A stretch of 64,000 nt of DNA, from contig NC_090711.1 in NCBI RefSeq assembly GCF_040954835.1, positions 12,147,001-12,211,000 of the forward strand. The letters are read 5' to 3'. Made by a program: the position numbers and the translations under genes. Positions 14,008-24,289 of the stretch are shown one piece after another; positions within the stretch are counted from its first letter, which is position 1; every line of letters starts with the position of its first letter. The notes below the pieces were generated by a model, which was not told the origin of the DNA, ran no database searches, and saw nothing but the letters and a program-made list of their open reading frames with translations. Source of the DNA: Lepisosteus oculatus. Its lineage: Eukaryota > Chordata > Actinopteri > Semionotiformes > Lepisosteidae.

Positions 14008-14200
14008 ATGAAAAGGATCAGAAGGTGGGAAGCCAACCGCTGGACACACAAACACACAGTCACAGTTTAGAGACACTAATTTACCCAGCCAGCACGTTTT
14101 TAAAAGGTGTAAATAAACCAGAGCTCCCACTAAAAGCCCATATTAACACAGGGGGAAACATGTAGACTCCACACGACATGTGCCCCCGTTCTGATTCTCC
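14008..14200 (-). repeat. Degraded SINE-like fragment
   Basis: Reverse-strand similarity to the ATGG-tailed SINE body is limited to short landmarks such as ACATGTAGACTCCACACGAC. The left border of the 14 kb mosaic falls inside this fragment. Confidence 0.4.
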
Positions 14201-14480
14201 TTTAGGACTTTACTGACAGACTCCAGACGCAGAATTTATGTCAATGGTGAACTATGACCAGAGAAAGACAGAAGAACTGAACCCTGCACGGCCTTTGTGT
14301 AACAAAACAGACATGTAAGTTTGTATCCTTAGAACATTGTAACTCTGGTAACCTCTGCAATTTTAGCTGAAACTGTGTTTCTTTTCCCATGGAAATCCAC
14401 AGGCTCAAACCAGTGCAAGACAAAAGAGAACCATGTGGACTCCATATGGCATGTGCCCCCGTTCTGATTCTCCTTTAGGA
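14159..14480 (+). repeat. Mosaic of three local duplicated blocks
   Basis: Four blocks run in the order C'-A-B-C. C' (14159-14207) repeats C (14432-14480, 49 bp, about four mismatches). A (14203-14294, 92 bp) repeats 15052-15143 with one mismatch. B (14293-14430, 138 bp) repeats 16040-16177 with none that I can see. The sources lie downstream in the same order and orientation. Neighbouring blocks overlap by 2 to 5 bases at the junctions. The structure equals a tandem duplication of 14432-16177 whose first copy lost two internal pieces. Confidence 0.85.
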
Positions 14481-15051
14481 TCTGAGAGCCATGAGGAAGC
14501 AATTGTAACCACCATCCTGCCCATCTCCTCCAGTAGTTTCATTTCTGTGTGTGCTGTTACACTTTCAGTTTTGCACTGCATTCCCTCCAGTTCCTCTCAG
14601 CCCAGGTCTGTGGAAAGGCTCTCTTGCAAGATCTCAGTGCCACATGCAGCAAGATTATTTGAAAATCTTTGAGGTCATTTTGAAACACAGAGCATCGGAG
14701 TTACCGGCATCATTACGTACAGTTGTGTTTAATCAAAGGTTTTGTAGACTTATTGTTGGATACAGACTGACACACCTCTGATTCACTCGAAGTTTAAACT
14801 GTAAGCACTCTTTAGAATTGAATATCAATTAGAATTGAACTAAAAGCAGTTTTTATTCGGAAGAAAATGAGGAATAGCACAGAGCACAGAAACCACTTGA
14901 AAATTTCATAATCTCTTGGGAATAAGCCAGTGATAAAATAGCCCTCTATCAGAGTATTTTGCTGGGTGGATTTAGATTTTTGCTAACATTGATTTTTTGT
15001 TGTTGCTTGTTTCTTGCTTTTTAAAACAACTTTTGATAAAAGACGAGTGCC

Positions 15052-15143
15052 TAGGACTTTACTGACAGACTCCAGACGCAGAATTTATGTCAATGGTGAA
15101 CTATGACCAGAGAAAGACGGAAGAACTGAACCCTGCACGGCCT
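15052..15143 (+). repeat. Source copy of mosaic block A
   Basis: This 92-bp block is repeated at 14203-14294 with a single A/G difference. In this copy the flanks differ on both sides from those in the mosaic. Confidence 0.85.
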
Positions 15144-16039
15144 GTTTGTTCAGTGTGAGTGAGTGGGTGGGTGGCACCAGAGGGGCAATTTAATAGATTT
15201 TATGATGAGAACGCTTTTACAGGTTTAGAAAAAGTGGGATTTTTTTCATTTGACCGTTTGACAAAAAGAAACATCTTGCTGCTGCAGAGATATGTTAAAG
15301 ATTTCACATTTTAATGTGGCCTTGGGCCACAGGCCGAGGTTAGAGATGAACCAAGTAACATATTGATTGTTTGTGTGGTCAAGATAGAGCAGGTATTTGC
15401 AGTTCAGGTGAACGTGACATGAAAACAGGGTAAAGGGCACTCCTATTCCCAACCCCCATGGCTGTACAGACACAACCATACTACCTAGGTGCTACATCTC
15501 TGTAACCAGGTTTATGATTGAAAGGTGATTTTGAACACCTTTGGCATGTTTTCTGTTGAACTCTTCAGTGGCTACAGGAGACTTATTTCACAGGAAAAAA
15601 AAGACTTGTGTGTACTCTTATTTTTCATAAAAGACAAATGTTAAAAAGCTGCGTGCAATAATAACCCCAGAAGAATATCAGAACATTACCTTATTAATGG
15701 AAAATATTTTCATTACATTAGTGGATGCAGCTCAGTATTGCAAAAGTTAGGAAATAACCCGGATCTTAATGTAGAAACAGTGCCTGTGTGATTCATTTAA
15801 AGCAGTACGCTTCTACAATCTTGAAAAAAGAGGCTCTTTGTAGCTTTAAGGCCTACAGGCATTGACTGAATTGGAGCATGAATGGAGAACAGCACATGTG
15901 ACTTCCCTGTGACTCAGCACAAAACACACTGTGTGAACTCCTCACCCTAACAGGCACTGCAATGTTTGACAGCACGCCAAGTAATCCACACAGTTTACAA
16001 ACTCTGTAAGGGCTGTTTTGCTTTATGCCTGTAATACAA

Positions 16040-16177
16040 CTTTGTGTAACAAAACAGACATGTAAGTTTGTATCCTTAGAACATTGTAACTCTGGTAACC
16101 TCTGCAATTTTAGCTGAAACTGTGTTTCTTTTCCCATGGAAATCCACAGGCTCAAACCAGTGCAAGACAAAAGAGAA
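16040..16177 (+). repeat. Source copy of mosaic block B
   Basis: This 138-bp block is repeated at 14293-14430 with no difference seen by eye. It produces the same short antisense reading frame at both places, which is a shadow and not a gene. Confidence 0.85.
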
Positions 16178-16252
16178 GAATCCAGAGATCTCTGGTGTAA
16201 TATTAAAAGATTTAAGGGCACATGGAAAATTGGTTGTACTAAATTAATCAGG

Positions 16253-16372
16253 TGGGTAGCTGCGTCAGCATGCATAGGCTGCAAAGGAACAAGTAATAGG
16301 TTTATTCCATGCTGGAAAAAAGAAGAAGAGAACACAACGTTTTGGCCGTGGAGCCTTCTTCAGGTGTGAGCT
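16253..16372 (-). repeat. Dispersed repeat with degraded hammerhead-like core
   Basis: Read on the minus strand this is CACACCTGAAGAAGGC, a short loop, GGCC, then AAAACGTTGTG and CAGCATGGAATAAACC. It matches the copies at 29.06 and 43.5 kb. In this copy the invariant G of the GAAA element is A, so any ribozyme would be dead. Beyond the poly-pyrimidine stretch it shares CTGACGCAGCT with the 43.5 kb copy. Confidence 0.7.
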
Positions 16373-16576
16373 AAATTAATTAATCATTTTAAATCATTTT
16401 AAATCTAAATTAATCAGGTCAATATTAATCGGTCTGTCTCTCAGACATACTTTCATACTACAGAAGCTAAACTGAGAAAAGATTTGGACTAGCAACTTTA
16501 AAATCTGTGCAGGTCATTCTCCATTGTGCTGTAATCAACCCAAACAATTTTATGTTAGTCAAATTTCAGTTTTTTT

Positions 16577-16908
16577 GGGGCAGCATGGTGGAACAGTGGT
16601 TTACATTGCTGCCTCACAGCGCTGAGGCCCTGGGCTCAATTCTGAACCTGGTGTGCTGTCTGTGTGGAGTTTGTATGTCCTCCAGGTGCTCCAGTTTTAT
16701 CCCACAGTCCAAAGACATACAGGTTGTTTCATTGGCTTGTGGGAAAATTGGCCCTGGTGTGAGAATATATCTGTGTCGTCTGCCCTGCAATGTACTGGTG
16801 TCCTGTCCAGGGTGTATACTGGAATTTGCTTGTTGCTTGCTGGGATAGGCTCCGGCTCTCCCTCAAACCTGAATTGGATGAGGCAGATAGAAAGTGGATG
16901 GATATTTC
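16577..16908 (+). repeat. tRNA-headed SINE, copy 5
   Basis: Near full-length: head GGGGCAGCATGGTGGAACAG, TGCTGCCTCACAGCGCTGAG, a B-box region, the family body, and the tail GAAAGTGGATGGATA. Confidence 0.85.
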
Positions 16909-17947
16909 AGTGTGCGTATGACTGAAGTTAAAACAAAAGGCTTGCTAATGGAATCCCATTTCTGATGACCATTACACCCACTCTGATAAATGCCTATGGT
17001 CACGATGATTTCCAAAACTCATTTGCTCCAATGCAAAAAAGTACATGTTCTGTAAGTATGCAGTTTTAAAGTGTAAGGGCTGTGTCAGTAGGTACTGACA
17101 GTGTAATACCTCAAGATGAGAAACAAGAACCTCTGGACAGTAATAGACATTCATCTGAAGACAGGCTATGCCTTTATTATGGTAGTGTAGTTTTTTTTTC
17201 TCCTAAGAGGATGTTTATGGGAGTACATTATATTTGGACTGTGAGAGACAAGTGTTAACACTGAAAGATGTGCATGTGAAAAACATACCAGCTGAACACC
17301 TACTGTACCTAGCTAAGAAGAGAAATCCTTAGTTTTTTTAACCCTAACTTTTCTGTCATCATTTCAGTAATAAACCTGCCTTTTGCTGTCCCTCATCAAT
17401 GGTTTTTGGAATGAAATCCAAAGTTGACACTGTGGGTAAGTGTGGAGACGCTCAATCCCACACTGCACCTGGCCTCATTGTCGCCAATCAGCAGATAAGA
17501 TTTTAACAAGTGACTCAGAGTGAGAATCAATGCTGTTTCTCAAAAAAAATGGGTGTATTCCTTGTTTTTTTTTTCCTTGTGACCTCGAATGCGGAGTGCC
17601 TTATGATTAAGCAGCCATGTGCTCAGATGCTGGGACAGCTGCATTTCTCTGAACATGCAAGCAGGAGGGTTGATTACAAGGGTGTATCACGATGTCTGGC
17701 CACTCTGTGAGTGCTGTTGGTCATTTAAGTGAACTTTGGGGCAGTGCGGAGAAAATCAAAAACAAGACAAATAAAAGTGAAAAAAAAACCCTTATCAGCT
17801 TTTGTCATCTCCACAGAGCAGTGTGTTTAAAAATACATGCAACTCGTTTTGACACTTTGCAGTGAGTGTAATCTGTGATGTCCATATACAGTGTATATAT
17901 AGACCGTTTCCCACATCTTTTTGGAAATGTGTGTGACTGTTTGTGAA

Positions 17948-18296
17948 TAGAGTGGCGCAGTGGAGAAGGAATCAGCCTTCCTGCCTTACAGCACTTGAGG
18001 CCCTGGGTTCAATTCCTGGGGTGCTATTGGTGGGGAGTTTGTATGTTCTCCCCATATTCAGGTGGGATTTCATCTGGGTGCTCTGGTTTCTTTCTCCAAA
18101 AATAGTCCAAAGACATACTAGTAGCTTCATTAGCTTCTAGAAAAATTGGCCCTTGTGTGAGTGTGTGCATGTCTGTGCCCTGTGATGGACTGGTGTCCTG
18201 TTCAGGGTGTACTCTGCCCTGTACCCATCACCTGAGGGACTCCTGCTCCCCATGACCCTTTACTGGATACAGCAGTTAGAAAAATAAATGGATGTA
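17948..18296 (+). repeat. tRNA-headed SINE, copy 6
   Basis: The head AGAGTGGCGCAGTGGAG fits the Pol III A box and GGGTTCAATTCCTGG fits the B box. Body and ATGGATG tail follow. It is one of the clearest views of the tRNA-like head in the window. Confidence 0.85.
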
Positions 18297-19580
18297 TTTG
18301 TGTGAATGTAGTATTAGAACTTATAAACTAAAGGCAATGCATTTCTGTTATATGGGTACATACTCTACTGACAAGTGATTGATAAAATCACTGTTCTTTT
18401 TTCTGCCTTAATGAAATCAGACCCCTAAATGACAAAATACATTCCCTTCTTTTAAAATGACTGAAACCCCTACTGTTTAATGCCAGGAAAATACCAATTT
18501 AAAAAGCACTTTAAAAATGTATCACATCATCTGCAAAATATATGTATGTGAATGCTCAATTAGAAATGTACATTTTCTTTTAAGTATTAGGTGTGTTGGA
18601 AAGAACGAAGTGTATATCTGAAGCTGTGCGCACCTGTAAATAACAGCTTGAAATAAATAAATTCCAAATGTAGCCCACATCAGATATGAGATCAATGGCA
18701 CAATGATAGATGGTGAAAACCCAGCAGAGATTTTTACAGAGCAAGTCTATCTTGAACAGTAGTTGTCTTGTGCAGATTTTTTCATACATGATTACAGATT
18801 TTTGACATGCAGGCTAAAACTTCCTAAATTGACACATCAGATCTCGGAAAAAGGGGCCGGAAGTGTTCAGGTGTTACAGTATTCCTGTGGTGCTCATTTG
18901 GGAATGTGCTATAAATTGCGATACTGAATTAGAACTTGTGCATGGGGAAAAAAATATTACCACCAACACATGAGTGTCTGAGAATTACAAAAACAGAATG
19001 AAACTAAACCATTTCCAAATATTTTATGTAACCTAGGTCACAGTAAAGGTAATTTTCATCTTACCCTATGAAATATAGTCAATTTTCTTACATAACTACA
19101 TTAAACACTGAAAATATATTGATCTAATGCTTTAGGCTCGAGTGTATTGCTTTGATACAGTAATGGACATAGGCTCCTTTTGGATCTTGTTGTCCTGCAG
19201 CTTTAGACTGTATACTGTTTAGACTGCGAAATTGCAGACGATATCACCACTGTCAAGAATTCCCAGATCACACTATCGTCGCAAAACTTAACGCCTTTAC
19301 TCAGTTTTCTTGTGCTGAGCTCGATGTAGCTCCTACGATAATCTCTTAACCAGCTCTGGGTTGTATTAAAGGATGAATGCGTTCGGCAGCTCAGTATCTT
19401 CAGAGCCACGAGTTACCACAGCTTCACAGGTGCCTTTTCAGTGAAGGAAAATAGCGGTGAACCCCATTCAGATATCATGTGAATGCACCGGCTTACAAGA
19501 CCTCTTCTGAGCCATTCACGCAACTTGCGCTATAAGCAACAGAGACACGAAAACAAAGTTTGCACCAAAGTAAAAATATT

Positions 19581-19586
19581 TTTAAT
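19581..19586 (-). terminator. Candidate cebpb poly(A) signal
   Basis: On the minus strand this reads ATTAAA, about 520 nt downstream of the cebpb stop in an AT-rich stretch. I see no canonical AATAAA nearby. The resulting transcript of about 1.6-1.7 kb would be reasonable for this single-exon gene. The call is a motif match only. Confidence 0.4.
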
Positions 19587-19682
19587 TCAATAAAATAGTA
19601 TTTATACATTTCATTATAATTTGTATATACCTTTCCATCTTTAACAGATTACTTCATTGCATTGCCAATACTGTTACATCGG

Positions 19683-19700
19683 ATTGCATCATTTGCGCAA
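19683..19700 (-). promoter_or_regulatory. Composite C/EBP plus C/EBP-ATF (CARE) site
   Basis: On the minus strand the 18 bases contain the C/EBP palindrome TTGCGCAA directly followed by TGATGCAAT, an exact C/EBP-ATF response element. It lies about 400 nt past the cebpb stop and about 1.5 kb from the predicted start site. The human CEBPB gene is known to carry an ER-stress and amino-acid response element downstream of its coding sequence, so a conserved ATF4/C/EBP-beta feedback element is a good inference. Confidence 0.65.
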
Positions 19701-20103
19701 TCCAACTCCCTTGACAACCGTTGCTAAAAAAAAGAGCGTACACTTCGTGTTTTCATCAACATTTCTTAAATAACACAGAAGTATATTAAACGTTAAAACT
19801 CGTATAAAAATACAGTAAACAATTTTTGAAAAAAACAAACAGACATGGTATCACAAGTGGTAATTTATCAACAATCAGTCGCATATTCCATGTTCCCAAG
19901 CAAACAACACCCACACGCTTTCAGAAATACGGTTCCCTTGTAAATTGGTAAACAATTTGATCCTTTTTTAGGGAAAGAGAAACATCTGAGTTACAAATAA
20001 TACTTCCCAGAGAAAAAGGGGGGCCAGTATTTTCCAGCTGGCAATATAAAAAGTACCCCCGCAGTTGAAGCGGCGGCCGCGCGTACCGAGTCCCGCAACG
20101 GCG

Positions 20104-20991
20104 CTAGCACTGTCCGGTCGCCGACAACAAGTTCCTCAGGGTGGCCAGCTCCCGGGACAGGTGCTCCACTCGCTTCTGCAAGCGCTCGTTCTCCGCCGCC
20201 AGCTCCAGTACTTTGTGCTGGGTCTCCATGTTGCGCTGCTTGGCTTTGTCCCTGCTCTTCCGCACCGCGATGTTGTTCCTCTCCCGCCGCTGCCGGTACT
20301 CCTCACTGTCCTTCTCCAGCCTCTTCTTGCCCTTGCTGCCCGAGGACATCTTCCCGTGGGACGGCGACCCCCCAGCACCTGGCGGGGCGGGGGTGCCCGG
20401 CGGGCTGGAGCAGGAGGAGGAGGCGGTGGAGAGGTTCCCGATGCTGCCGCTGGGAGCCGACTGGTACTGTAGATAAGACCTCATCTCGTAACTGGGAGAG
20501 CCCCTGTCCATTCTTAAATCTTCCTTTAGCTCCTGCTTGATATAGCCGCCCAGCAGCTGCGGGCTAAACACGGTGTCCACTCGCGTCTCCAGTAACTCGG
20601 GGAAGCCCAGCAAGTTCGACGGTCTCGGGCTGTCGCCCTGATTGGCACCCCGAGCGCTCAATGACAAGTAGTTTCTGTAGTTCTGCAAGGTGGCGGCACG
20701 CTTGTTCTTGCTGTCTTCGGCAAGAAAAGTGGAGAAGATGTCCCCGCCGTGGTGCTGATCCAGGGTTTCGACCGGGATCTGCTGCTGCTGCTGCTGGAAG
20801 GGCAAGGCGGGGTCCAGGTAGATGCTGAAGTCGATGGCTTTCTCGTGCTCGGCGATGCCCAGCTCCGTCATCGAACCGCCGATGGACTGCTTGCAGCCTG
20901 TGCTGCTGCTGTGGTGGTTGTTGTTGCTGCTGCTGCTGTCAACACCTCGGAACGCAAGGTAATCCCCGTCGTAAAAGCCCGCCACTGCCAT
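20104..20991 (-). CDS. cebpb: CCAAT/enhancer-binding protein beta, intronless
   Basis: This bZIP transcription factor binds C/EBP sites in the nucleus and acts in acute-phase, immune, stress and differentiation programmes. The 295 codons run from the ATG at 20991; the open frame extends 12 nt upstream but only to a GTG. Residues 1-16 match the start of the shorter activator form (LAP). [13 protein letters not shown] (49-61) is the conserved activation segment, IKQE (151-154) fits a sumoylation motif, and [13 protein letters not shown] with PPGTPAPP (181-204) is a CEBPB hallmark. The basic region is 233-255, with zipper leucines at 264, 271, 278 and 285. Ser/Asn/His and Gln runs lie in the N-terminal third. 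The tail after LRNLL is only SATGQC, shorter than in human. There are no introns, as in CEBPB generally. Orthology is supported by divergent linkage to peds1. Confidence 0.95.
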   Translation of the reverse strand: MAVAGFYDGDYLAFRGVDSSSSNNNHHSSSTGCKQSIGGSMTELGIAEHEKAIDFSIYLDPALPFQQQQQQIPVETLDQHHGGDIFSTFLAEDSKNKRAATLQNYRNYLSLSARGANQGDSPRPSNLLGFPELLETRVDTVFSPQLLGGYIKQELKEDLRMDRGSPSYEMRSYLQYQSAPSGSIGNLSTASSSCSSPPGTPAPPGAGGSPSHGKMSSGSKGKKRLEKDSEEYRQRRERNNIAVRKSRDKAKQRNMETQHKVLELAAENERLQKRVEHLSRELATLRNLLSATGQC

Positions 20992-20996
20992 CGATC

Positions 20997-21023
20997 TTAA
21001 CACCCGCCGGTTTGCGGGACCAT
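20997..21023 (-). CDS. cebpb upstream ORF, 8 codons
   Basis: On the minus strand ATG at 21023 opens a frame MVPQTGGC that ends with TAA at 20999-20997, five nucleotides before the cebpb ATG and out of frame with it. In mammals the C/EBP-beta uORF likewise ends a few nucleotides before the LAP start and steers isoform choice. The position agrees closely, so conserved function is likely. No in-frame ATG occurs between the main start and an upstream in-frame stop near 21106, so an AUG-started LAP* form is not evident. Confidence 0.7.
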   Translation of the reverse strand: MVPQTGGC

Positions 21024-21204
21024 CGGGATCAGGGACGGAGCTCCCTGGCGGACTTGCTTTGCTGGCAGAGGGGGAAAAGCGGGCGAACTGGGGTGCACGG
21101 TCTGCCTACAAATAATAATACTAATAACGTCCGAGGCGATTGCTCAATCGGTGTGTCCTGGGAGGCAGTCTTTGGCAGCGCCCACACGCTCGGCTCGGCG
21201 TCCA

Positions 21205-21293
21205 GTTCGACAGCTTGCGCTTGCAACAGCGTATATATAGCGAACCTGGAAAGAGGGCGGCGTCAGACCTCAGGGCAGGGTGGCGGCGTGACG
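21205..21293 (-). promoter_or_regulatory. cebpb core promoter with TATA box and CRE-like half sites
   Basis: A strong TATA box (TATATATA, 21232-21239) lies about 240 nt upstream of the start codon, which places initiation near 21205. Upstream of it on the minus strand are TGACGC (21265-21260) and CGTCAC (21293-21288), both CRE-like half sites. Human CEBPB also has CREB-type sites close to its TATA box. A C/EBP-like ATTGCTCAAT sits at 21139-21148 in the predicted 5' UTR. The exact start site is inferred. Confidence 0.7.
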
Positions 21294-21817
21294 GGCTGTA
21301 CCGGTTGAACAGCAAATCAGCTCGACGCTGTAGTCCGAGAGCTCGTTTCAAGATCAAACTAGTTTTTTTTTTCCCCAGTGCTTCTCTGAACTTTTTTGCC
21401 CTCGTAATGGACCTGCAAAAGAGCAACGCAGTGCTGTGAAATAAAAAAAGGCAACCGGCGCTTCTCTTAATGTTGTGTATTTGGAGAAAAAAACATTGAC
21501 TTGTGAGCTGTACCCTTTTCTGTGCGGAGACTAGGGGGCTTTTAATACACCATGTTGTGACATAAGAAATCGTTGCGTTCAAATGATCAAACAACACTGC
21601 GTGTTTTACAGTAATGTCCTGTACCATTGATTATTCTTATTTAATTGCTCATTGACACAAAGATATTGTTGTTTAACGGCGAGCGATAACCATCCTAAGT
21701 GCCGAATTTCTCTCATGGATGTCTTTCACTGCTCAATCCTCCCTCCCAAACTACGGTCCCTGCCAAAAAGCGGGGGTCGGTCTTCTGTAGTGTCAAAGTC
21801 GGGGGATCCGCCGTCCT

Positions 21818-21827
21818 GTTGCGCAAC
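21818..21827. promoter_or_regulatory. Perfect palindromic C/EBP site
   Basis: GTTGCGCAAC is the ideal C/EBP dimer site, about 0.6 kb upstream of the predicted cebpb start. Autoregulation by C/EBP proteins is known in this family. Occupancy here is inferred. Confidence 0.5.
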
Positions 21828-23042
21828 ACACGCTGGCGAAACATAAAATACTAATAAAAACATAAATACGCAATTGTAATGGCCAAACGTTCTTGTTGCA
21901 TTTTTTTTTCTTTCAAAGCTGACAAACCAAAAGCCCAACCACAGCTTGGACATTGCTCCACAGCTCCTAGCTCTAGTTACAAGCACATTACTCGCGTCGA
22001 TCGCCAATGCCAGGCGACAATGTTAGGGAGTGAAAGGTCGTTCTGTAAACTTGTTTTACAACAACGGGGGAGGCCTTTTGGTGCGCTCAAGGGAAAAAAA
22101 GGTCTCGTATCTGCATTTTTTTTTACAAAAAGAAACCTTTCAGACATTTTAAAAAATTCAAAATGACTACTGCCACAGTCCGTTTCATGTCTTCTATTGA
22201 CTACTTGTTCCAAACTCAGCTCCCCAGTTTCTTATGAAAAAGACTGAATTCTCTTCCTGTGCATGTTTGAGCACCGACAGCGATCACTAAACCAGAATGA
22301 TTTGTGCGTATTTGAAAAGGATGTGAAACTTGCTTGGCGTGTCATTGAGCCAGGGTGCAAGGGAGTTGCAGCCCTTTGCAACTGCAGAGGACACTCAAGT
22401 CAACTCAAGCACAGGGCAGACGCGTAAAGCAAAACTAAAAAAAAAATGAGGACTGGAAAGAAATGTATGATGGCCCGAAGCATTCGAGCGATACGCAGGA
22501 CGGATAAAAAAAGATGATATCGCCCCCTTGTGGCCTGACACGGAATTGTTATAAAAATTAAAAAAACACAAAGATGATGATGACGATGATTATTATATAG
22601 CTGTCCCATAGTACATGAGATTCACAAATGGATTCCAAAACAAATATAAATCCACGATTGAAGGAAATCGTTATATTATTATACGTTTCATTAGAATACC
22701 TCTTTTATCGTATTTTTATTTTGCTTTTTTATTCAGTTAGTTCGTTCGGGGACTGGTGGTAATCGTGACTTCAAACTGGTCAGAGTTTGCAGGGAGATGG
22801 GATTTACAACACGACTGGATGTGGTGACTTTGGAGTTCAGCTAATGACTTGCTAGCGGTTTGACAGGTTCGAGGTAAAGTGCAGACTGGGAGACTTCTTG
22901 AAACCTGAACTAACTTGTCGGCACACCCAACACCGGCGCCTCTTACGTCAGAGGAGCTCGGCGCAGCGCTTAACCTTATCAGCACCTGTATGACCGACCG
23001 TACTCGTGTCGAATTCACCTTCATTGCTTAGTGAAATAAGGA

Positions 23043-23370
23043 TCGTACGGTGGTTAGCACTACCGCCTCACAGCGCTGGGGCCTTGGGGTTAAATTCCCG
23101 AAGTGTTATCAGCGCGGAGTTTGTATGTGCGCCCCGTGTTTGCGTGAGTCTCTTCCGGATGCTTACTGGACTTACTGGTAGGTTAAGTGGCTTCTGTAAA
23201 AATTCGCCCTGGGGTGGGTGTGTGTGTGTGTTAGTATCTGTCTGCCTTGTGATGGACGGGCGTCCCGTCCAGAATGTACCCCGCCTTGCACCTGGTGCTT
23301 GCCGGGATAGGCTCCAGCTCACCCGCGACCCAGAATTGGAAGAAACGGTTAGAAAATAAATGGATGGACG
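23043..23370 (+). repeat. tRNA-headed SINE, copy 7
   Basis: Well-preserved copy: GGTGGTTAGCACTACCGCC and CCTCACAGCGCTGGGG at the head, a B-box-like GGGGTTAAATTCCC, the body with a GT-rich stretch, and an ATGGATGGAC tail. Confidence 0.85.
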
Positions 23371-24289
23371 GCGAAATAAGAAAATTAATACAAACAGTTC
23401 CGATTTGTGATTTTTAATTCAAACGGTTCTGTTATTTTTGCTTTTTCCTAGCTAACAAGAGAATTCTTCTGCGCACAGTATTGGCATTGGACTAGCACAG
23501 TACCAAAATAATAAAATAATAATTTTAGGTTACTCATTGTTGAGTTTCGTTCACTGACAGATGTTCTCACATTTTTAGGAGCGATGTCTCCTAAACTGTA
23601 ATAAGTGATTCAAAAAATGAATGGCACACTGCGTTTATTTGGCGATTTTATCCGAAACGGATAACCAGAGGGATTATTAATTTAAAGGTACATGAATGAA
23701 AACGCATGTTAAAAATGAAACAGGAAACAGAAACATATGGATTGTCTAAAAAACACGTGGGTCACGACCCTTTCAGTTTCGGGACCACTGTAACACACCT
23801 CCGAGCAGCCGAATCTTCAAAATAAAGATTTGAAACACCTAAGGTATTAATGCCTTTGCTCGTGCAGCTGTGCTTAAAACTGACTTTCAGGTGTTATGCC
23901 TTTTTGTTAACACCCTTAAACTTAAGGAACGCTTAACGGAAACACGAAGGCAAAATTTAAATGTACTTTCCTTAATGTAACTGGCCGCTGAACCCTAAAA
24001 GCAGATGTCATTTAGAAATATTGCGGATAGTTTTTATATGACACTTTGATTATGAACACCAGACTGCAACGAGAACCCGTGGTTGTTTCGTAGTGTGCAA
24101 AATGCACTCTGGGCTTCCGTCTGTATGAGCAAAGTAGGATCTGATGTCATGCTGTTATATTTTAATTCGCACCACTTTTTTTTTCCATGCAACTGGAATG
24201 TGTCCAATGTCCACAGACGGCCGTACGCAGGCAGCGAGCCAGACACACGCCTCTCCCGGCCAGCCCACCCCCGAAGTGTGTCATGTTCC

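Larger units (their letters stand above)
1..19550. other. Gene-free flank downstream of cebpb
   Basis: I find no exon set or protein I recognise here. The longest open frames (about 158 and 160 codons) are low-complexity or run through repeats. The recognisable content is SINE copies near 0.8, 5.2, 6.5, 11.1, 12.2, 14.0, 16.6 and 17.9 kb, an older 5S-SINE piece near 7.4 kb, a tandem repeat at 9.6-9.9 kb, a repeat with a hammerhead-like core at 16.3 kb, and a mosaic of local duplications at 14.16-14.48 kb. In human the region beyond CEBPB is also gene-poor before PTPN1; that this stretch is the equivalent is inference. Confidence 0.6.

Noticed and set aside
14159-14430. Processed pseudogene explanation for the C-A-B mosaic
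   Set aside because: The omitted intervals lack GT-AG borders on either strand and no poly(A) tract or target duplication of the usual kind is present.
20065-20476. Open frames on the plus strand across cebpb (135 and 111 codons)
   Set aside because: They are antisense shadows of the GC-rich bZIP region; the minus frame encodes a clear C/EBP protein.
20992-21003. Four extra N-terminal codons of cebpb
   Set aside because: The extension starts with GTG; the ATG at 20991 follows the uORF and matches the family N-terminus.
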